Source: an uncultured Acetatifactor sp.
GTDB taxonomy: Bacteria; Bacillota; Clostridia; Lachnospirales; Lachnospiraceae
Direction: 5' to 3'
Assembly: GCA_910580225.1 (NCBI GenBank)
Contig: CAJTXE010000015.1
Location: forward strand, 1 to 48,105
Length of the DNA stretch: 48,105 nucleotides
Translations under genes and position numbers: made by a program
Notes under the pieces: model-generated
The model's database searches: none
What the model was told of the DNA's origin: nothing
What the model saw: the letters and a program-made list of their open reading frames with translations, nothing else
Part shown: piece after piece, positions 16,047 through 25,380 of the stretch
Layout of the letters: each line of letters starts with the position of its first letter
Numbering within the stretch: the first letter of the stretch is position 1

Positions 16047-17030
16047 TCATTTGCGTTTACCAAGCAAATTAGAAATCGTAACAATGGCAGGAAATACTAC
16101 GGCTGCAACTACCCAAATGACCCAACTATACCCCCAATTATTTGTAGAAAGGCTATATCCCAAATATACGGCTGTAGCAATTGACCAATATACAACTGAA
16201 ATAGAAGCTGCAATAGATTGATTTTTCTTTTTCTCCTTTGAATAATCGCCCTCTTGTAAAAGTTTTTCATAGCTCGTCCATATTATACCGCTACTGATAA
16301 AGAAGACTACACCAATACCTGCAATAATAAAAGAAGAAGAAAGCATAATCGTCAGCAGTAATTCATTTTCATCATTAAAAATTGTTCCTCCAAAAAGAGG
16401 AATGAGTGCCATAATACATAGACCTGCTCCGATTATATTATTTCTTGTATGTGTTTCGTTATATTGTGTTTTCAGTGAGGAAACCATTCCACTAACACCG
16501 TACTCTGTTTCAAATATTTCTTTTTCCAAATAATCATATGCTGCTGTTTTTCTACCACTGGAAACAAATAAAGCAACTGCTATTGTGACAAGAAGGAGTA
16601 AAACAATCATTCCAATTCCTCCTGCCACATTGTCTGCCAAACCATATTCTGAAACTTCGCTAATCGCTCCTAATATCAATAGACATATAGGTGATAAAAT
16701 ACACAAAAAAGTTGCCAGTGCTATTGATTTTGATGTTGTAGCTTTTACAGAAAGAAAGGCATTTGCTTCTTCCATAGATACACGCCTTATCTCTGACATA
16801 CCATCAGACGGGAGTATACTGTCTGTATCTTCGATTTCATCTTTAAGCAAATAGTCTGTACTTACGCCAAATAAATTTGAAAGACGAATCATTTTCTCAA
16901 GGTCTGGAACAGATTGTGCCCCTTCCCATTTTGAAACGGATTGTCTTGTAACATTCATTTGTTCAGCTAATTCTTCTTGTGACCAACCTGCTTTTTTGCG
17001 AAGTTTTGTTAATTTGTCTGCAAAAATCAT
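16047..17030 (-). CDS. XRE-family regulator fused to a membrane domain
   Basis: 327 aa. Residues 1-65: XRE HTH (KLRKKAGWSQEELAEQMNV, TRQSVSKWEGAQSVPDL). Residues about 98-325: six or seven hydrophobic helices with a cytoplasmic loop (LEKEIFETEYGVSGMVSSL). Membrane-tethered XRE proteins of this kind probably sense envelope or peptide signals. Its AT-rich composition contrasts with genes to the left and marks the start of the island. AAGGAGG precedes the ATG. Confidence 0.87.
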   Translation of the reverse strand: MIFADKLTKLRKKAGWSQEELAEQMNVTRQSVSKWEGAQSVPDLEKMIRLSNLFGVSTDYLLKDEIEDTDSILPSDGMSEIRRVSMEEANAFLSVKATTSKSIALATFLCILSPICLLILGAISEVSEYGLADNVAGGIGMIVLLLLVTIAVALFVSSGRKTAAYDYLEKEIFETEYGVSGMVSSLKTQYNETHTRNNIIGAGLCIMALIPLFGGTIFNDENELLLTIMLSSSFIIAGIGVVFFISSGIIWTSYEKLLQEGDYSKEKKKNQSIAASISVVYWSIATAVYLGYSLSTNNWGYSWVIWVVAAVVFPAIVTISNLLGKRK

Positions 17031-17271
17031 TACGATATCCTCCTTGTGCGATTGTTATGCGTATATTTTATCTTTTTTTGGGGTTGCGTACTACCAACCA
17101 GCACCATTCAATGTGTCAACCTCCAGTTGCATTCATAATATCATTGAAATTTAGTTTAGTTATTACCTGTTTTTCATATATCCCTTAATATAGTCATTTA
17201 AGTAACTCACATCAACAGCAAATCTATTTATTCAAAGACAGTAGATATTTTCCCTACCGCCTTTCCCCATA

Positions 17272-17657
17272 CTATGCGTAAACGATTTCCGCATCGACTA
17301 TTTCGACTGCACACGCTCGAATGTTATTCATTCTTCCAATCTATTCTAAAGCGTTTTCCTCTTTTAACTGTTCCGTAATGTCAATGTCTTGTGACTGTTT
17401 CATTTGTTTAACCAGCCGAAAGAACATATCCTCCGCCGGCTTGTCAATATCAACAAGGTAAGTGTTTCATTTTCCACTTGTGAGTAAGGTTGTATCAATC
17501 AATCACCTATGCCTTATCAAATAGCATTTATGGCGCTGTAACCATAAGCCGATAGACTTGTGCTCTTTTTCGGTTGGAAAGTAAGGCAAGGGATATAATA
17601 GTCTCCCTGCAACTCATACCATAAACCATTGCTTTCATCAAAAATGTACTTGTCCAT
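17272..17657 (-). pseudogene. Decayed tnpV (transposon-encoded TnpV family)
   Basis: The start reads MDKYIFDESNGLWYELQGDY followed by YIPCLT, the typical TnpV opening, with GGAGG upstream. It then breaks at a frameshift and stops near 17520. Further on, in shifted frames, FRLVKQMKQSQ, ITEQLKEENALE and finally MNNIRACAVEIVDAEIVYA to TAG at 17272-17274 match the rest and the end of TnpV. Total span (386 bp) equals a full-length gene of about 125 aa. TnpV accompanies Tn4451/Tn916-like mobile elements, so this marks a past insertion. Confidence 0.8.
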
Positions 17658-18470
17658 ATAGTAAATCCTCCAGTATAATATATTCGCATATACATTACAG
17701 TCCTCCAATTACCACACTCTGTTATATCTTGTTATGAGTTTTTTTGCCCTTGATTTTGCCCTTATGAGCAGTTAGGGAAAGAGTAAACTTATGTGAAATC
17801 ATATAAAGGGATAAGGCGGCCACATTGCGATAAATGCTTTATTTTCAAGGACTTTGGAGGATTTTATTAGCGCCCTTTGAGGGGAAGTAACCACTTATAA
17901 AATCGGGGTTTTCAAATTCCAATTTGTATATTTTATTATAAAATATTTGCCTACAAGGTATATTTCAGGCTTGTTTTCAATGGGGACACAATTCCAAAAA
18001 GGGTGTAAAAAATCCATCCTTCAACTGAATTCATTATAAATAATTTTATGTAGTATACCACCCTAAACGGAAAAAAACAACTAAAATTTGTATGTCAATG
18101 TAAAAGACAACCATTTTATATCTACACCAAATGAGCAAAAATAAATTGACTTTTGGTGTGAATTAATGTATAATTTGTTGCTGCTTCATAAAGGGGTTAG
18201 CCGTATTTTTAAAAGCTGCCAGTAATGATATCCGGTATTTTTGATCCTGACTTCGTATTTCGGCAGGTGATTTCTGAAGGCATTGTACTGGCTGTGGTAC
18301 GGAAAAGCATGATAGCTACGTAAGCTGTCACAAAAAAGAATGCTTCATTGGAAATATATGTATTGATTCCATTCGAAAAAGTGAAGTAAAGATCGTGGGG
18401 CGCATCGTGGAGAAGCGTAGGGGTGAAGCAGTTTCACAGGCATCCGTGATTATGATTAGGGGGTAACAGC
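17658..18470. other. AT-rich stretch of about 800 bp without a confident gene
   Basis: Probably debris of the mobile element plus the leader of the ABC operon. There is a short direct repeat around 17740-17765 (GGGCAAAATC and GGGCAAAAAA, minus strand) and nothing I can name up to 18140. From 18175 to 18466 lies the transcribed leader of the ABC genes. One plus-strand frame, open from about 18280 to TAA at 18464-18466 without a good start codon, reads ...HDSYVSCHKKECFIGN... VKIVGRIVEKRRGE; it could be a decayed gene end or chance. Confidence 0.5.
18146..18174 (+). promoter_or_regulatory. Strong promoter of the two-gene ABC exporter operon
   Basis: TTGACT (18146-18151), 17-bp spacer, TATAAT (18169-18174). 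The first start codon is about 295 bp downstream, so the transcript carries a long untranslated leader. Confidence 0.8.
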
Positions 18471-20240
18471 GTGAAGCAGTTTTCGAGATACTTTGCTATA
18501 TTGAAAATAACGATAAAAACGATTCCTTTTTGGTCTGTATATACGATATTAAACAGTGTTTTGGGAGTAATATGCGATATATTGGGTTCTGTTATCATCG
18601 TAAATATTGTTTTGACAAGGATAAGCTTAAATAAAAGCTTTGCCGCTATTATCCTCCCCGTCCTGCTTATTCAGCTGATCATACTGTCTGGAGGAATCTG
18701 CACATCAGTTTATTATGGGAGAATTGATCCGGTTGCCCGCCAGAAGTTAAAGCAAAGAATCACTTCAAGACTGGTCAACAATATGATGACGACTGAAATG
18801 AAAAATCTGGATAATCCCGATTTCTTAGATGAATTCACTTTTTCTGTTGACCAGATAGAACAAAGGACAACCGGTAGTATAGTTTTGGTTTCAAACCTCA
18901 TATCCAATGCTGTTGGACTGATCACTTCCATGGCGATTGTGGGTTTTATTCATTTGGGAGTGATTATACTGGTGCTTTTTGTTGTTATGATTTCACTGAT
19001 ATTTAGTCATGCACTGACCAGAATTCAGTTCAAAGCGGATCATGAAATGGTATTGCCAACCAGAAAAAAGAGTTATGTCGAGCGTACGTATCACATGAAA
19101 AAGTTTGCCTTGGAAATAAGGCTGTACCCAGTGGGCCAAATGCTGCAAAATATGTATGATGCTGCAGTCAAAGATCTGATGGATATTATACACAAATATG
19201 GTTTCAAAATTGGTGTGCTTGCATTTATCAGAGCCTATAATAAAGAAATCATTTTGTATTGGGGTTCCATGTCTATTATTCTCTTCAAGCTTTTCAGTGG
19301 GAGTATGTCCATTGCATCAGTGAGTGTTGTCCCTGTAACCATTGCAATCTATCGTTTGTCAAATTACATACTTGCTCTGACAGACGTTTTCAGTACATTA
19401 AAAGAATATGAGCTGTATTCAGAAAAGCTGCTTGCGTTCTTACATATGACAGACAACCATCAGGAAAAGAAAGCAGTAGATTGCACAAGGATGCACGATA
19501 TTTGCTTTCACAATGTGTCTTTTCAATATCATAAGAATGAGAAGTTCTCCTTAAAAAATGTGAATTTACAGTTTCCCACCGGGGCAAAGGTTGCCCTTGT
19601 GGGTTTTAATGGATCGGGAAAAAGTACGATCATAAAATTGCTTTTGGGACTATACAATGACTATTCAGGGGAAATAACCATTGATAATGAATCCATTTCA
19701 AATTTTGACATGCAGGGTTTCCGTAATCTGTTTTCTGTGGTGCAGCAGGATTTTCAGCATTATCCATGCACCATTGCCGAGAATGTTCTCATGGACAGCG
19801 CCGTACAATCGGATGTAGAGAAAATAAAGGCTTCCCTGGAACTTGTTGAACTGAATTTAAATGTATCAGATGACGATTTGCTGACGAAACCGGTTACTTC
19901 CGAGTTTTGTTCAGATGGCTTAACGCTTTCAAAAGGCCAGTATCAAAAGTTGGCGTTGGCACGTATATTTGCAAGTGATAAAAATTTTATTATTCTGGAC
20001 GAGCCAACCAGTGCACTGGATCCAATCGCCGAGTATAAAGTGTTCAACCGCCTTCTTGAACATTTTCATCAAAAAACGGTTGTCATCATTTCTCATCGTT
20101 TGACGGCAACAAAAAACGCAGATATGATTTATTTTATTGAAAACGGTGAAATTGTTGAGAGCGGGAACCATCAGCAGCTTATGGAGTCAGGTGGTAAATA
20201 TGCGGAGATGTATTCGCTGCAAGCTGAAAAATATCTGTAA
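18471..20240 (+). CDS. ABC exporter half-transporter, subunit 1
   Basis: 589 aa from GTG, preceded by AGGGGG. Membrane domain about residues 1-325 with six helices; ATPase domain about 340-589: Walker A VGFNGSGKST near 380, Q-loop VVQQD, signature LSKGQ near 485 (usual LSGGQ, one Gly replaced by Lys), Walker B FIILDEP near 508, H-loop ISHRL. The altered signature together with a partner bearing a canonical LSGGQ suggests a heterodimer with one degenerate ATP site. Such pairs export peptides, lipids or drugs; no precursor peptide is evident. AT-rich, part of the acquired island. Confidence 0.9.
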   Translation: MKQFSRYFAILKITIKTIPFWSVYTILNSVLGVICDILGSVIIVNIVLTRISLNKSFAAIILPVLLIQLIILSGGICTSVYYGRIDPVARQKLKQRITSRLVNNMMTTEMKNLDNPDFLDEFTFSVDQIEQRTTGSIVLVSNLISNAVGLITSMAIVGFIHLGVIILVLFVVMISLIFSHALTRIQFKADHEMVLPTRKKSYVERTYHMKKFALEIRLYPVGQMLQNMYDAAVKDLMDIIHKYGFKIGVLAFIRAYNKEIILYWGSMSIILFKLFSGSMSIASVSVVPVTIAIYRLSNYILALTDVFSTLKEYELYSEKLLAFLHMTDNHQEKKAVDCTRMHDICFHNVSFQYHKNEKFSLKNVNLQFPTGAKVALVGFNGSGKSTIIKLLLGLYNDYSGEITIDNESISNFDMQGFRNLFSVVQQDFQHYPCTIAENVLMDSAVQSDVEKIKASLELVELNLNVSDDDLLTKPVTSEFCSDGLTLSKGQYQKLALARIFASDKNFIILDEPTSALDPIAEYKVFNRLLEHFHQKTVVIISHRLTATKNADMIYFIENGEIVESGNHQQLMESGGKYAEMYSLQAEKYL

Positions 20241-20247
20241 ATTACAA

Positions 20248-20307
20248 GTGCGCCTTTGCGGCTTTACCCTTTCGTGCCGTGGCGCAGCGACTATATTAGC
20301 GGGGAGG
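20248..20307 (+). repeat. Hairpin element ending in a Shine-Dalgarno sequence, copy B
   Basis: GTGCGCCTTTGCGGCTTTAC, CCTTTCGTGCCGTGG, CGCAGCGAC, then GGGGAGG at 20301-20307, 7 nt before the GTG of the next gene. Hairpin: TCG/CGA and TGC/GCA around a 6-nt loop. It is more GC-rich than the surrounding AT-rich operon. Confidence 0.7.
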
Positions 20308-20314
20308 TAGGCAT

Positions 20315-22093
20315 GTGAATAAAAATCATTCATTTGAAAACAGTATATACTATTTGAAATATATTAATAAGTTTGATGGCATTAGAATTCCCGGCGTTGT
20401 GCTGACCACTTTGCTGAACTCTTTTCATGTCTGGTTTTTAAAAGTTGTTGTTATAAAAGTGATTGTGGATGAACTGCTGAATTCACATGACTATCGTAAC
20501 ATTTTATTGGTGATGGCTATGGCAATAGGTTTCCATTCCTTAAAACTAATCTGTGATTCCTGTTGGTCCTATTATACAAAGCGCTCTGATCAAAGAATCA
20601 TAGCAGGATTTCAGCACATGGCCTTCTCAAAGGCGGCTGATGTTGATTTACACTGCTATGATAATTCGGATTTTTATAATGACTATGTTTATTCGGTGCG
20701 GGATTCTTCCTCGCGTCCGCTTCTGTTTATCAACAGCATTGCACAGCTGCTGCAAACCATTTTTACAGTTAGTTTCTCGGGTTTATATCTCATAGGCAAT
20801 GCCCCTTTTTTGCTGATATTTGCAGTGATTCCAATTTTGGGAGATTCCTTTTTAAGAACAAAAATGAACAGGGAAAGCGCCGAAAGGACTTCCCTCCTGA
20901 TTCCGGAAAACAGAAAAATTGATTATGTAAAACAGACAAGTTATTTGAAGGAAAATGCCATTGATATTCGGATAACAGGAATACGTGTGGTCTTGATGGA
21001 ATTGTTCCACAATGGCGTGGAAAATATGATCTGTATCTACAGGAAATGCAGTAAAAAGTTTATCGGTATGTATTTTTTGAGTGATTTTCTCACACACCTG
21101 AACAATACTTTCGTTATTTTATATCTTATATATAGAATTGTGGTTCAAAAAACACTTGTAGTCGGAGATTTTATCGCATTTAAGGAGGCTGTTTCCCTTG
21201 TGAGCAGTAATCTGGGAAAGATCATGGAGAGGGTGCAGGTTTTTCAGGAACACAGCATATACATAGGCCGGTTTCGGACTTTTTGCGAATATGAGAATAA
21301 AGTGATTTTCGGAATTTCAGATTTGCCGGATCAGGGATTTTCTCCCTTTGAGTTGAAAATAGAGAATGTATCTTTCGCTTATCATCAGGAAAAAGAAATA
21401 CTGCAACAGATTAATCTTTCGATTAAGAAAGGGCAGCTGATTGCAATCGTGGGATCAAATGGTGCAGGAAAAAGTACATTGGTCAAATTGTTGCTGCACT
21501 TGTATGATGCCACCAGTGGTTCTGTGGAATTTAGAGGCAGAAATATTAAAATGTTTTCGAAGCAGGATTATTTATCTCAATTTGATACGGTATTTCAGGA
21601 CCACAATAGTTATTCCTTTTCCTTTGCAGATAACATTGCTTTTGATTCTGATTTGCCTGATTGCAAGATAAATAAGATAAAAGAAATTTTTCGTTCTCTG
21701 GGCTTTGATGAGTTTCTGCCATACATCAATAAAAAAACGATTCTCACAAAAGAATTTTCGGAGGATGGTTTGGTGTTATCAGGCGGACAGACGCAGAAAA
21801 TGGCATTGGCCCGTGCACTGTATCGAAATGCCCCCATTCTTATTTTAGACGAACCTACCAGTGCATTTGACGCAATAACAGAACATAAATTTTCAAAAAG
21901 TCTGAAGCAGGCAGCAAAAGACAGGACTGTCGTGCTGATTTCCCATCGATTGTCTTCCGTGCGCGATGCAGATTGTATTTACTTTTTAGAAAATGGACGA
22001 ATTACGGAACATGGAACACATGATGAATTAATGAAACAAAAAGGGCGATACTGTGAAATGTTTTTGATCCAGGCGAATGCATACCGTAATTAA
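20315..22093 (+). CDS. ABC exporter half-transporter, subunit 2
   Basis: 592 aa from GTG; an overlapping ATG TGA two bases earlier is out of frame. Six membrane helices within residues 1-320, then ATPase: Walker A VGSNGAGKST near 380, Q-loop FQD, signature LSGGQTQKMALAR near 487, Walker B ILILDEPTSAFD near 511, H-loop SHRLSS. Partner of the upstream subunit, separated from it only by the hairpin element. Substrate unknown. Confidence 0.9.
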   Translation: MNKNHSFENSIYYLKYINKFDGIRIPGVVLTTLLNSFHVWFLKVVVIKVIVDELLNSHDYRNILLVMAMAIGFHSLKLICDSCWSYYTKRSDQRIIAGFQHMAFSKAADVDLHCYDNSDFYNDYVYSVRDSSSRPLLFINSIAQLLQTIFTVSFSGLYLIGNAPFLLIFAVIPILGDSFLRTKMNRESAERTSLLIPENRKIDYVKQTSYLKENAIDIRITGIRVVLMELFHNGVENMICIYRKCSKKFIGMYFLSDFLTHLNNTFVILYLIYRIVVQKTLVVGDFIAFKEAVSLVSSNLGKIMERVQVFQEHSIYIGRFRTFCEYENKVIFGISDLPDQGFSPFELKIENVSFAYHQEKEILQQINLSIKKGQLIAIVGSNGAGKSTLVKLLLHLYDATSGSVEFRGRNIKMFSKQDYLSQFDTVFQDHNSYSFSFADNIAFDSDLPDCKINKIKEIFRSLGFDEFLPYINKKTILTKEFSEDGLVLSGGQTQKMALARALYRNAPILILDEPTSAFDAITEHKFSKSLKQAAKDRTVVLISHRLSSVRDADCIYFLENGRITEHGTHDELMKQKGRYCEMFLIQANAYRN

Positions 22094-22248
22094 TTTTGTC
22101 TGTTACCCTTACGCAGGATTCCGTTTTTGCTGCTGCGGAGGGAACAGTCATATGGAAGGAAAAAGGGCGGAAAGGGAAGCTTTTATTGGTAGATTTCTCC
22201 GGGCATTTCCTTTATAATCTCCTTATCAAAGCAAAGGAGGAACATGCC

Positions 22249-22707
22249 ATGAGCTTAGGAAACAGCCTTTTCAATGCCCGGAAAAAGCGGGGACTGTCCC
22301 AGGAGGAGGTGGCCGGGAAAATGGGGGTAAGCAGGCAGACCATCTCAAAGTGGGAGCTTGACGAGACCCTGCCCGATATCCGCCAGTCCAAAAAGCTTGC
22401 GAACCTGTACGGAATGACTCTGGACGAATTGATTGAATTCGACATGGATGTGAAGGAGATTCAGGAAATCATTGACAGGACAAACGACGCGGTTACTGAC
22501 AAAATCGACTGGACGAAAGCCTGGAGCAAAAAGTATCCGGTTCTTGCCGTTTATCAGAAGGAAGTGGATGTACAGCCTTATGGGGCGGAGCTGAACCGCC
22601 TTCTGGCAGATCTGGAGAAGAAATACGGCTACAGCGAACTTGGCGTCTTCCTTGTCTTAAAAGATATTCTGGCAGGTATCTGGAAACAGCGCAGGGCGCG
22701 GAAATAG
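22249..22707 (+). CDS. XRE-family transcriptional regulator
   Basis: 152 aa. ATG 22249 follows AGGAGG with 8-nt spacing; the frame is open upstream to 22096 but without a site. HTH: LFNARKKRGLSQEEVAGKMG, VSRQTISKWELDETLPD. The C-terminal part (IQEIIDRTNDAVTDKID, EVDVQPYGAELNRLLADLEK) is soluble, perhaps a dimerisation or ligand region. 29 nt before an MFS gene, so a likely local regulator of it. GC content returns to background here, marking the end of the island. Confidence 0.88.
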   Translation: MSLGNSLFNARKKRGLSQEEVAGKMGVSRQTISKWELDETLPDIRQSKKLANLYGMTLDELIEFDMDVKEIQEIIDRTNDAVTDKIDWTKAWSKKYPVLAVYQKEVDVQPYGAELNRLLADLEKKYGYSELGVFLVLKDILAGIWKQRRARK

Positions 22708-22736
22708 AGGTTTCATTGGTTTCAGGAGGTGGAACA

Positions 22737-23933
22737 TTGAATCATAATTGGAAGAAAACCTTTGCCGTTATCTACTCGGGGCAGGCCTTTTCGCTTCTGG
22801 GTTCCTCCGCCGTGCAATTTGCCATTATCTGGTGGCTTACGGCGCAGACAGAATCGGCAGTTACTTTAACCCTGGCAACCATCGCAGCCATGCTGCCCAA
22901 TATGCTGCTTGGCCTCTTTGCCGGGGTGTGGATTGACAGATATAACCGCAGGACAATCATGATTGCAGCCGACGGGCTTGTGGCGGTCTCCAGTGCCGTA
23001 TTGGGAATTGCTTTCCAGGCATGGGGAGCGCCGCCCACAGTCTTTATCTATGCAGTTTTGTTTCTTCGGGGGGTGGGAAATACCTTTCATGCCCCTGCCA
23101 TGCAGGCAGCCATACCGATGTTTGTCCCGGCAGAGATGCTGACAAAGGCAGGAGGATGGGGGAATCTGGTCACTTCGGTTTCAACCATGCTGGGACCGGC
23201 CCTGGGAGCGGGCATGATGGCAGTCTTTTCCATTGCTCCAATGATGCTCCTGGACATTGCGGGAGCATCATTGGCGATTCTGTGCCTGATGAGAATTTCC
23301 CTGCCCGATGTACCGGGAAGCGGGCAGAGAGTGCGTGTGTTTGCGGATGCAAAACAGGGATTTCTCGCCATGAAGGAGAATAAGCCCCTGATGGCGGTAT
23401 TCTTTCCGGTGCTTTTCGCCAGTATGCTGTACATGCCCCTGGGGTCTTTGTTTCCCCTGTTGGTGCGCCTGCATTACGGGGGAGGGCCAGGGCACAACGC
23501 TTTTGTGGAGTTTGTCTTCTCCGCAGGGCTGTTGGTTTCCTCTTTGAGCATGGGGATATGGGGAGGCATGAAGAAGAGATTTACAATGATTTCAATGGCC
23601 GTAGGCGTACTGGGACTGGCTGCTTTCTGCGGCGGTGCGCTCCCTGCGGGGGGATTTGCCGGGTTTGCGGTCTGCTGCCTGGTGATGGGATCCTCGGGAA
23701 CCTTTTTTAATGTGCCGCTGATGGCCTATATTCAGGAAACCGTGGCTCCGCAGATGATGGGAAAGGTTTTTTCCCTGCTTTCCACAGCTATGACATTAGC
23801 CACCCCTGTTGGCCTGCTGTTGGCAGGGCCGGTCAGCCAGGCAGTGGGGGTGCCGCTCTGGTTTATGGCTTCGGGGATTTTACTGGCGGCGGCAGGTCTG
23901 GTATGCTATTTTGCCGCGGGAAAATACGATTAA
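22737..23933 (+). CDS. MFS transporter (multidrug or macrolide-type efflux)
   Basis: 398 aa from TTG 22737, which has AGGAGG 7 nt upstream. Twelve hydrophobic helices; the loop 2-3 motif reads GVWIDRYNRRTIMIAADG, the DRxxRR signature of H+-driven MFS drug exporters, and the layout resembles the Mef/YhaP-like MFS_3 group (N-terminal WKKTFAVIYSGQAFSLLGS). Likely proton-coupled efflux; substrate not predictable. Cotranscribed with the XRE regulator. Confidence 0.88.
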   Translation: MNHNWKKTFAVIYSGQAFSLLGSSAVQFAIIWWLTAQTESAVTLTLATIAAMLPNMLLGLFAGVWIDRYNRRTIMIAADGLVAVSSAVLGIAFQAWGAPPTVFIYAVLFLRGVGNTFHAPAMQAAIPMFVPAEMLTKAGGWGNLVTSVSTMLGPALGAGMMAVFSIAPMMLLDIAGASLAILCLMRISLPDVPGSGQRVRVFADAKQGFLAMKENKPLMAVFFPVLFASMLYMPLGSLFPLLVRLHYGGGPGHNAFVEFVFSAGLLVSSLSMGIWGGMKKRFTMISMAVGVLGLAAFCGGALPAGGFAGFAVCCLVMGSSGTFFNVPLMAYIQETVAPQMMGKVFSLLSTAMTLATPVGLLLAGPVSQAVGVPLWFMASGILLAAAGLVCYFAAGKYD

Positions 23934-24055
23934 GCCGGGGGAAGCTGCCTGCCTGGCTTTCACAGAAGGGAGAGGGCTTCCCCATGGGGGTAAACTTGAA
24001 TTTCTCTCCTCTTCATAAAGCATAATTTCGGTCTTTATTGAGAAAGCGGAACTAT

Positions 24056-24146
24056 GCTTTTACGGATAAAACAGAATGCCCATGAGTAATATGGGTTTCG
24101 TTTTTACGGATAAAGCAGAATTCTCATTTTTACCGGTAAAACAAAA
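24056..24146. repeat. Short repeated tail downstream of the chromate-transporter gene
   Basis: TACGGATAAAACAGAAT (24061) and TACGGATAAAGCAGAATT (24105) are near-identical, and a third related copy, TACCGGTAAAACAAAAG (24131), spans the end of the transporter gene. Read on the minus strand, each looks like the last codons and stop of that gene (TTTAYCSGTAA). Confidence 0.55.
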
Positions 24147-24690
24147 GTCCGGCAATTCCGCTTATCAGCATGAGTACCACAGGGTTCAGTTTCCGCTTCC
24201 GCAGCAGAAGCAGCATGGCGAGAAACAGAAGCAGTGCAGTCCGGTTCAGGGAGAAAATATTTCCTTCCGGCCCACTGCTGCCATACAGCGCCAATAGGAG
24301 AATCGTAACCGCGGCTGAAATAATCAGACCCAGGGAAGCGGATTTCAGCCCGTTCAGCACTTCCGACACATAGGCGGAGCTTTGGTGGGTTTGAAAAAAG
24401 CGGTACAGGGCCAAAGAAAGAATTACCCCGCACAATATGCAGCCCAGGGTTGCGGCCAGGGCGCCTGGAATCCCGCCCACCTGAAGGCCCACAAAGGTGG
24501 AGGTATTAACGGCCAGAGGCCCTGGTGTCATCTGGGAAATGGTGATAATGTCCGTAAACATTTTTCCGCTGATCCAGTTGTTTTGATCTACCACCTGTTC
24601 CTGGATAAGAGGAATAATTGCATATCCGCCGCCGATACTCAATAAGCCGATTTTCAGAAATACGCCAAATAATTTCCACACAATGTTCAT
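24130..24690 (-). CDS. Half-size chromate transporter (ChrA family), subunit 2
   Basis: 186 aa. Short-chain CHR protein: LFGVFLKIGLLSIGGGYAII, PLIQEQVVDQNNWISGKMFT, then the ISQMTPGPLAVNTSTFVG motif characteristic of the family, and three to four further helices. Single-domain CHR proteins work in pairs; the start overlaps the stop of the partner gene by 4 nt (ATGA). Likely anion export, possibly chromate or sulfate; chromate is not proven for gut relatives. Confidence 0.92.
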   Translation of the reverse strand: MNIVWKLFGVFLKIGLLSIGGGYAIIPLIQEQVVDQNNWISGKMFTDIITISQMTPGPLAVNTSTFVGLQVGGIPGALAATLGCILCGVILSLALYRFFQTHQSSAYVSEVLNGLKSASLGLIISAAVTILLLALYGSSGPEGNIFSLNRTALLLFLAMLLLLRKRKLNPVVLMLISGIAGLLFYR

Positions 24691-25259
24691 CTGTGTTCCC
24701 TTCCTTTACAAAATACCTTGAGAATACATAAAAAACAGCAGAAAAGCAGAATCAGTGCCACATTGATGCCCAGGACGAAATTTGCGATAAACGACAGGGG
24801 GATCAGGGCAGATAAAAACAGGGATTTTTTCTTTAGGACAAAAAAACACATGTCTGTAATCAAATCAACCATCAGCGCCGCCACACCTGCTTCCATTCCC
24901 TTTAAAACTGCCGCAATCATCGCATTGGAGACAAAGAGTCTGTAAAATGCCGAGATAAAGGTAAGGATAACCAGGGGCGGAATCACGGCAGCGCAGCAGC
25001 TGATGACGGCTCCTGCCATACCGGCAACTTTGTATCCGGCCAGGGCGGACAGGTTCACGGCAATTGCGCCGGGGGTTGACTGTGCCACAGCGGCCATGTT
25101 GATTAATTCTTCTTCCGTAAAATACTGCTTTTTTACAACAAAAAAGCGGCGGACCATGGGCACGACTACATAGCCGCCGCCAAAGGTGAAAGCGCTGATA
25201 AACAGATTGGCCGCCAGGAGCCAGATATATATGTTTATTCGTTGTTTTATTGCGGTCAA
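24687..25259 (-). CDS. Half-size chromate transporter (ChrA family), subunit 1
   Basis: 190 aa from a TTG at 25259 that sits 8 nt after AAGGAGG; an in-frame ATG at 25289 lacks a ribosome site and would add ten residues. CHR motifs: FISAFTFGGGYVVVPMVRRF, ELINMAAVAQSTPGAIAVNL. About six helices. Transcribed away from the LysR gene at 25381, which is the probable regulator. Confidence 0.9.
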   Translation of the reverse strand: MTAIKQRINIYIWLLAANLFISAFTFGGGYVVVPMVRRFFVVKKQYFTEEELINMAAVAQSTPGAIAVNLSALAGYKVAGMAGAVISCCAAVIPPLVILTFISAFYRLFVSNAMIAAVLKGMEAGVAALMVDLITDMCFFVLKKKSLFLSALIPLSFIANFVLGINVALILLFCCFLCILKVFCKGREHR

Positions 25260-25297
25260 GGGGATTGCCTCCTTCGTTGGCATCTGCATTTTCGCTT

Positions 25298-25326
25298 ATT
25301 ATATCCCTTGCCGGGCAATCTGTAAA
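25298..25326 (-). promoter_or_regulatory. Promoter of the chromate-transporter pair
   Basis: Minus strand: TTTACA (25321-25326), 17 bp, TATAAT (25298-25303), inside the divergent region shared with the LysR gene. Confidence 0.7.
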
Positions 25327-25380
25327 ATGCTATAATTTGATAGAATCCATCTATTTTATTCATGTGGAAGGGGGGAGAAA

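Noticed and set aside
23938..23983. Hairpin GGGGAAGC / GCTTCCCC after the MFS gene as a terminator
   Set aside because: The 30-nt loop is long and no T-tract follows; it may be chance, so it is not listed as a terminator.
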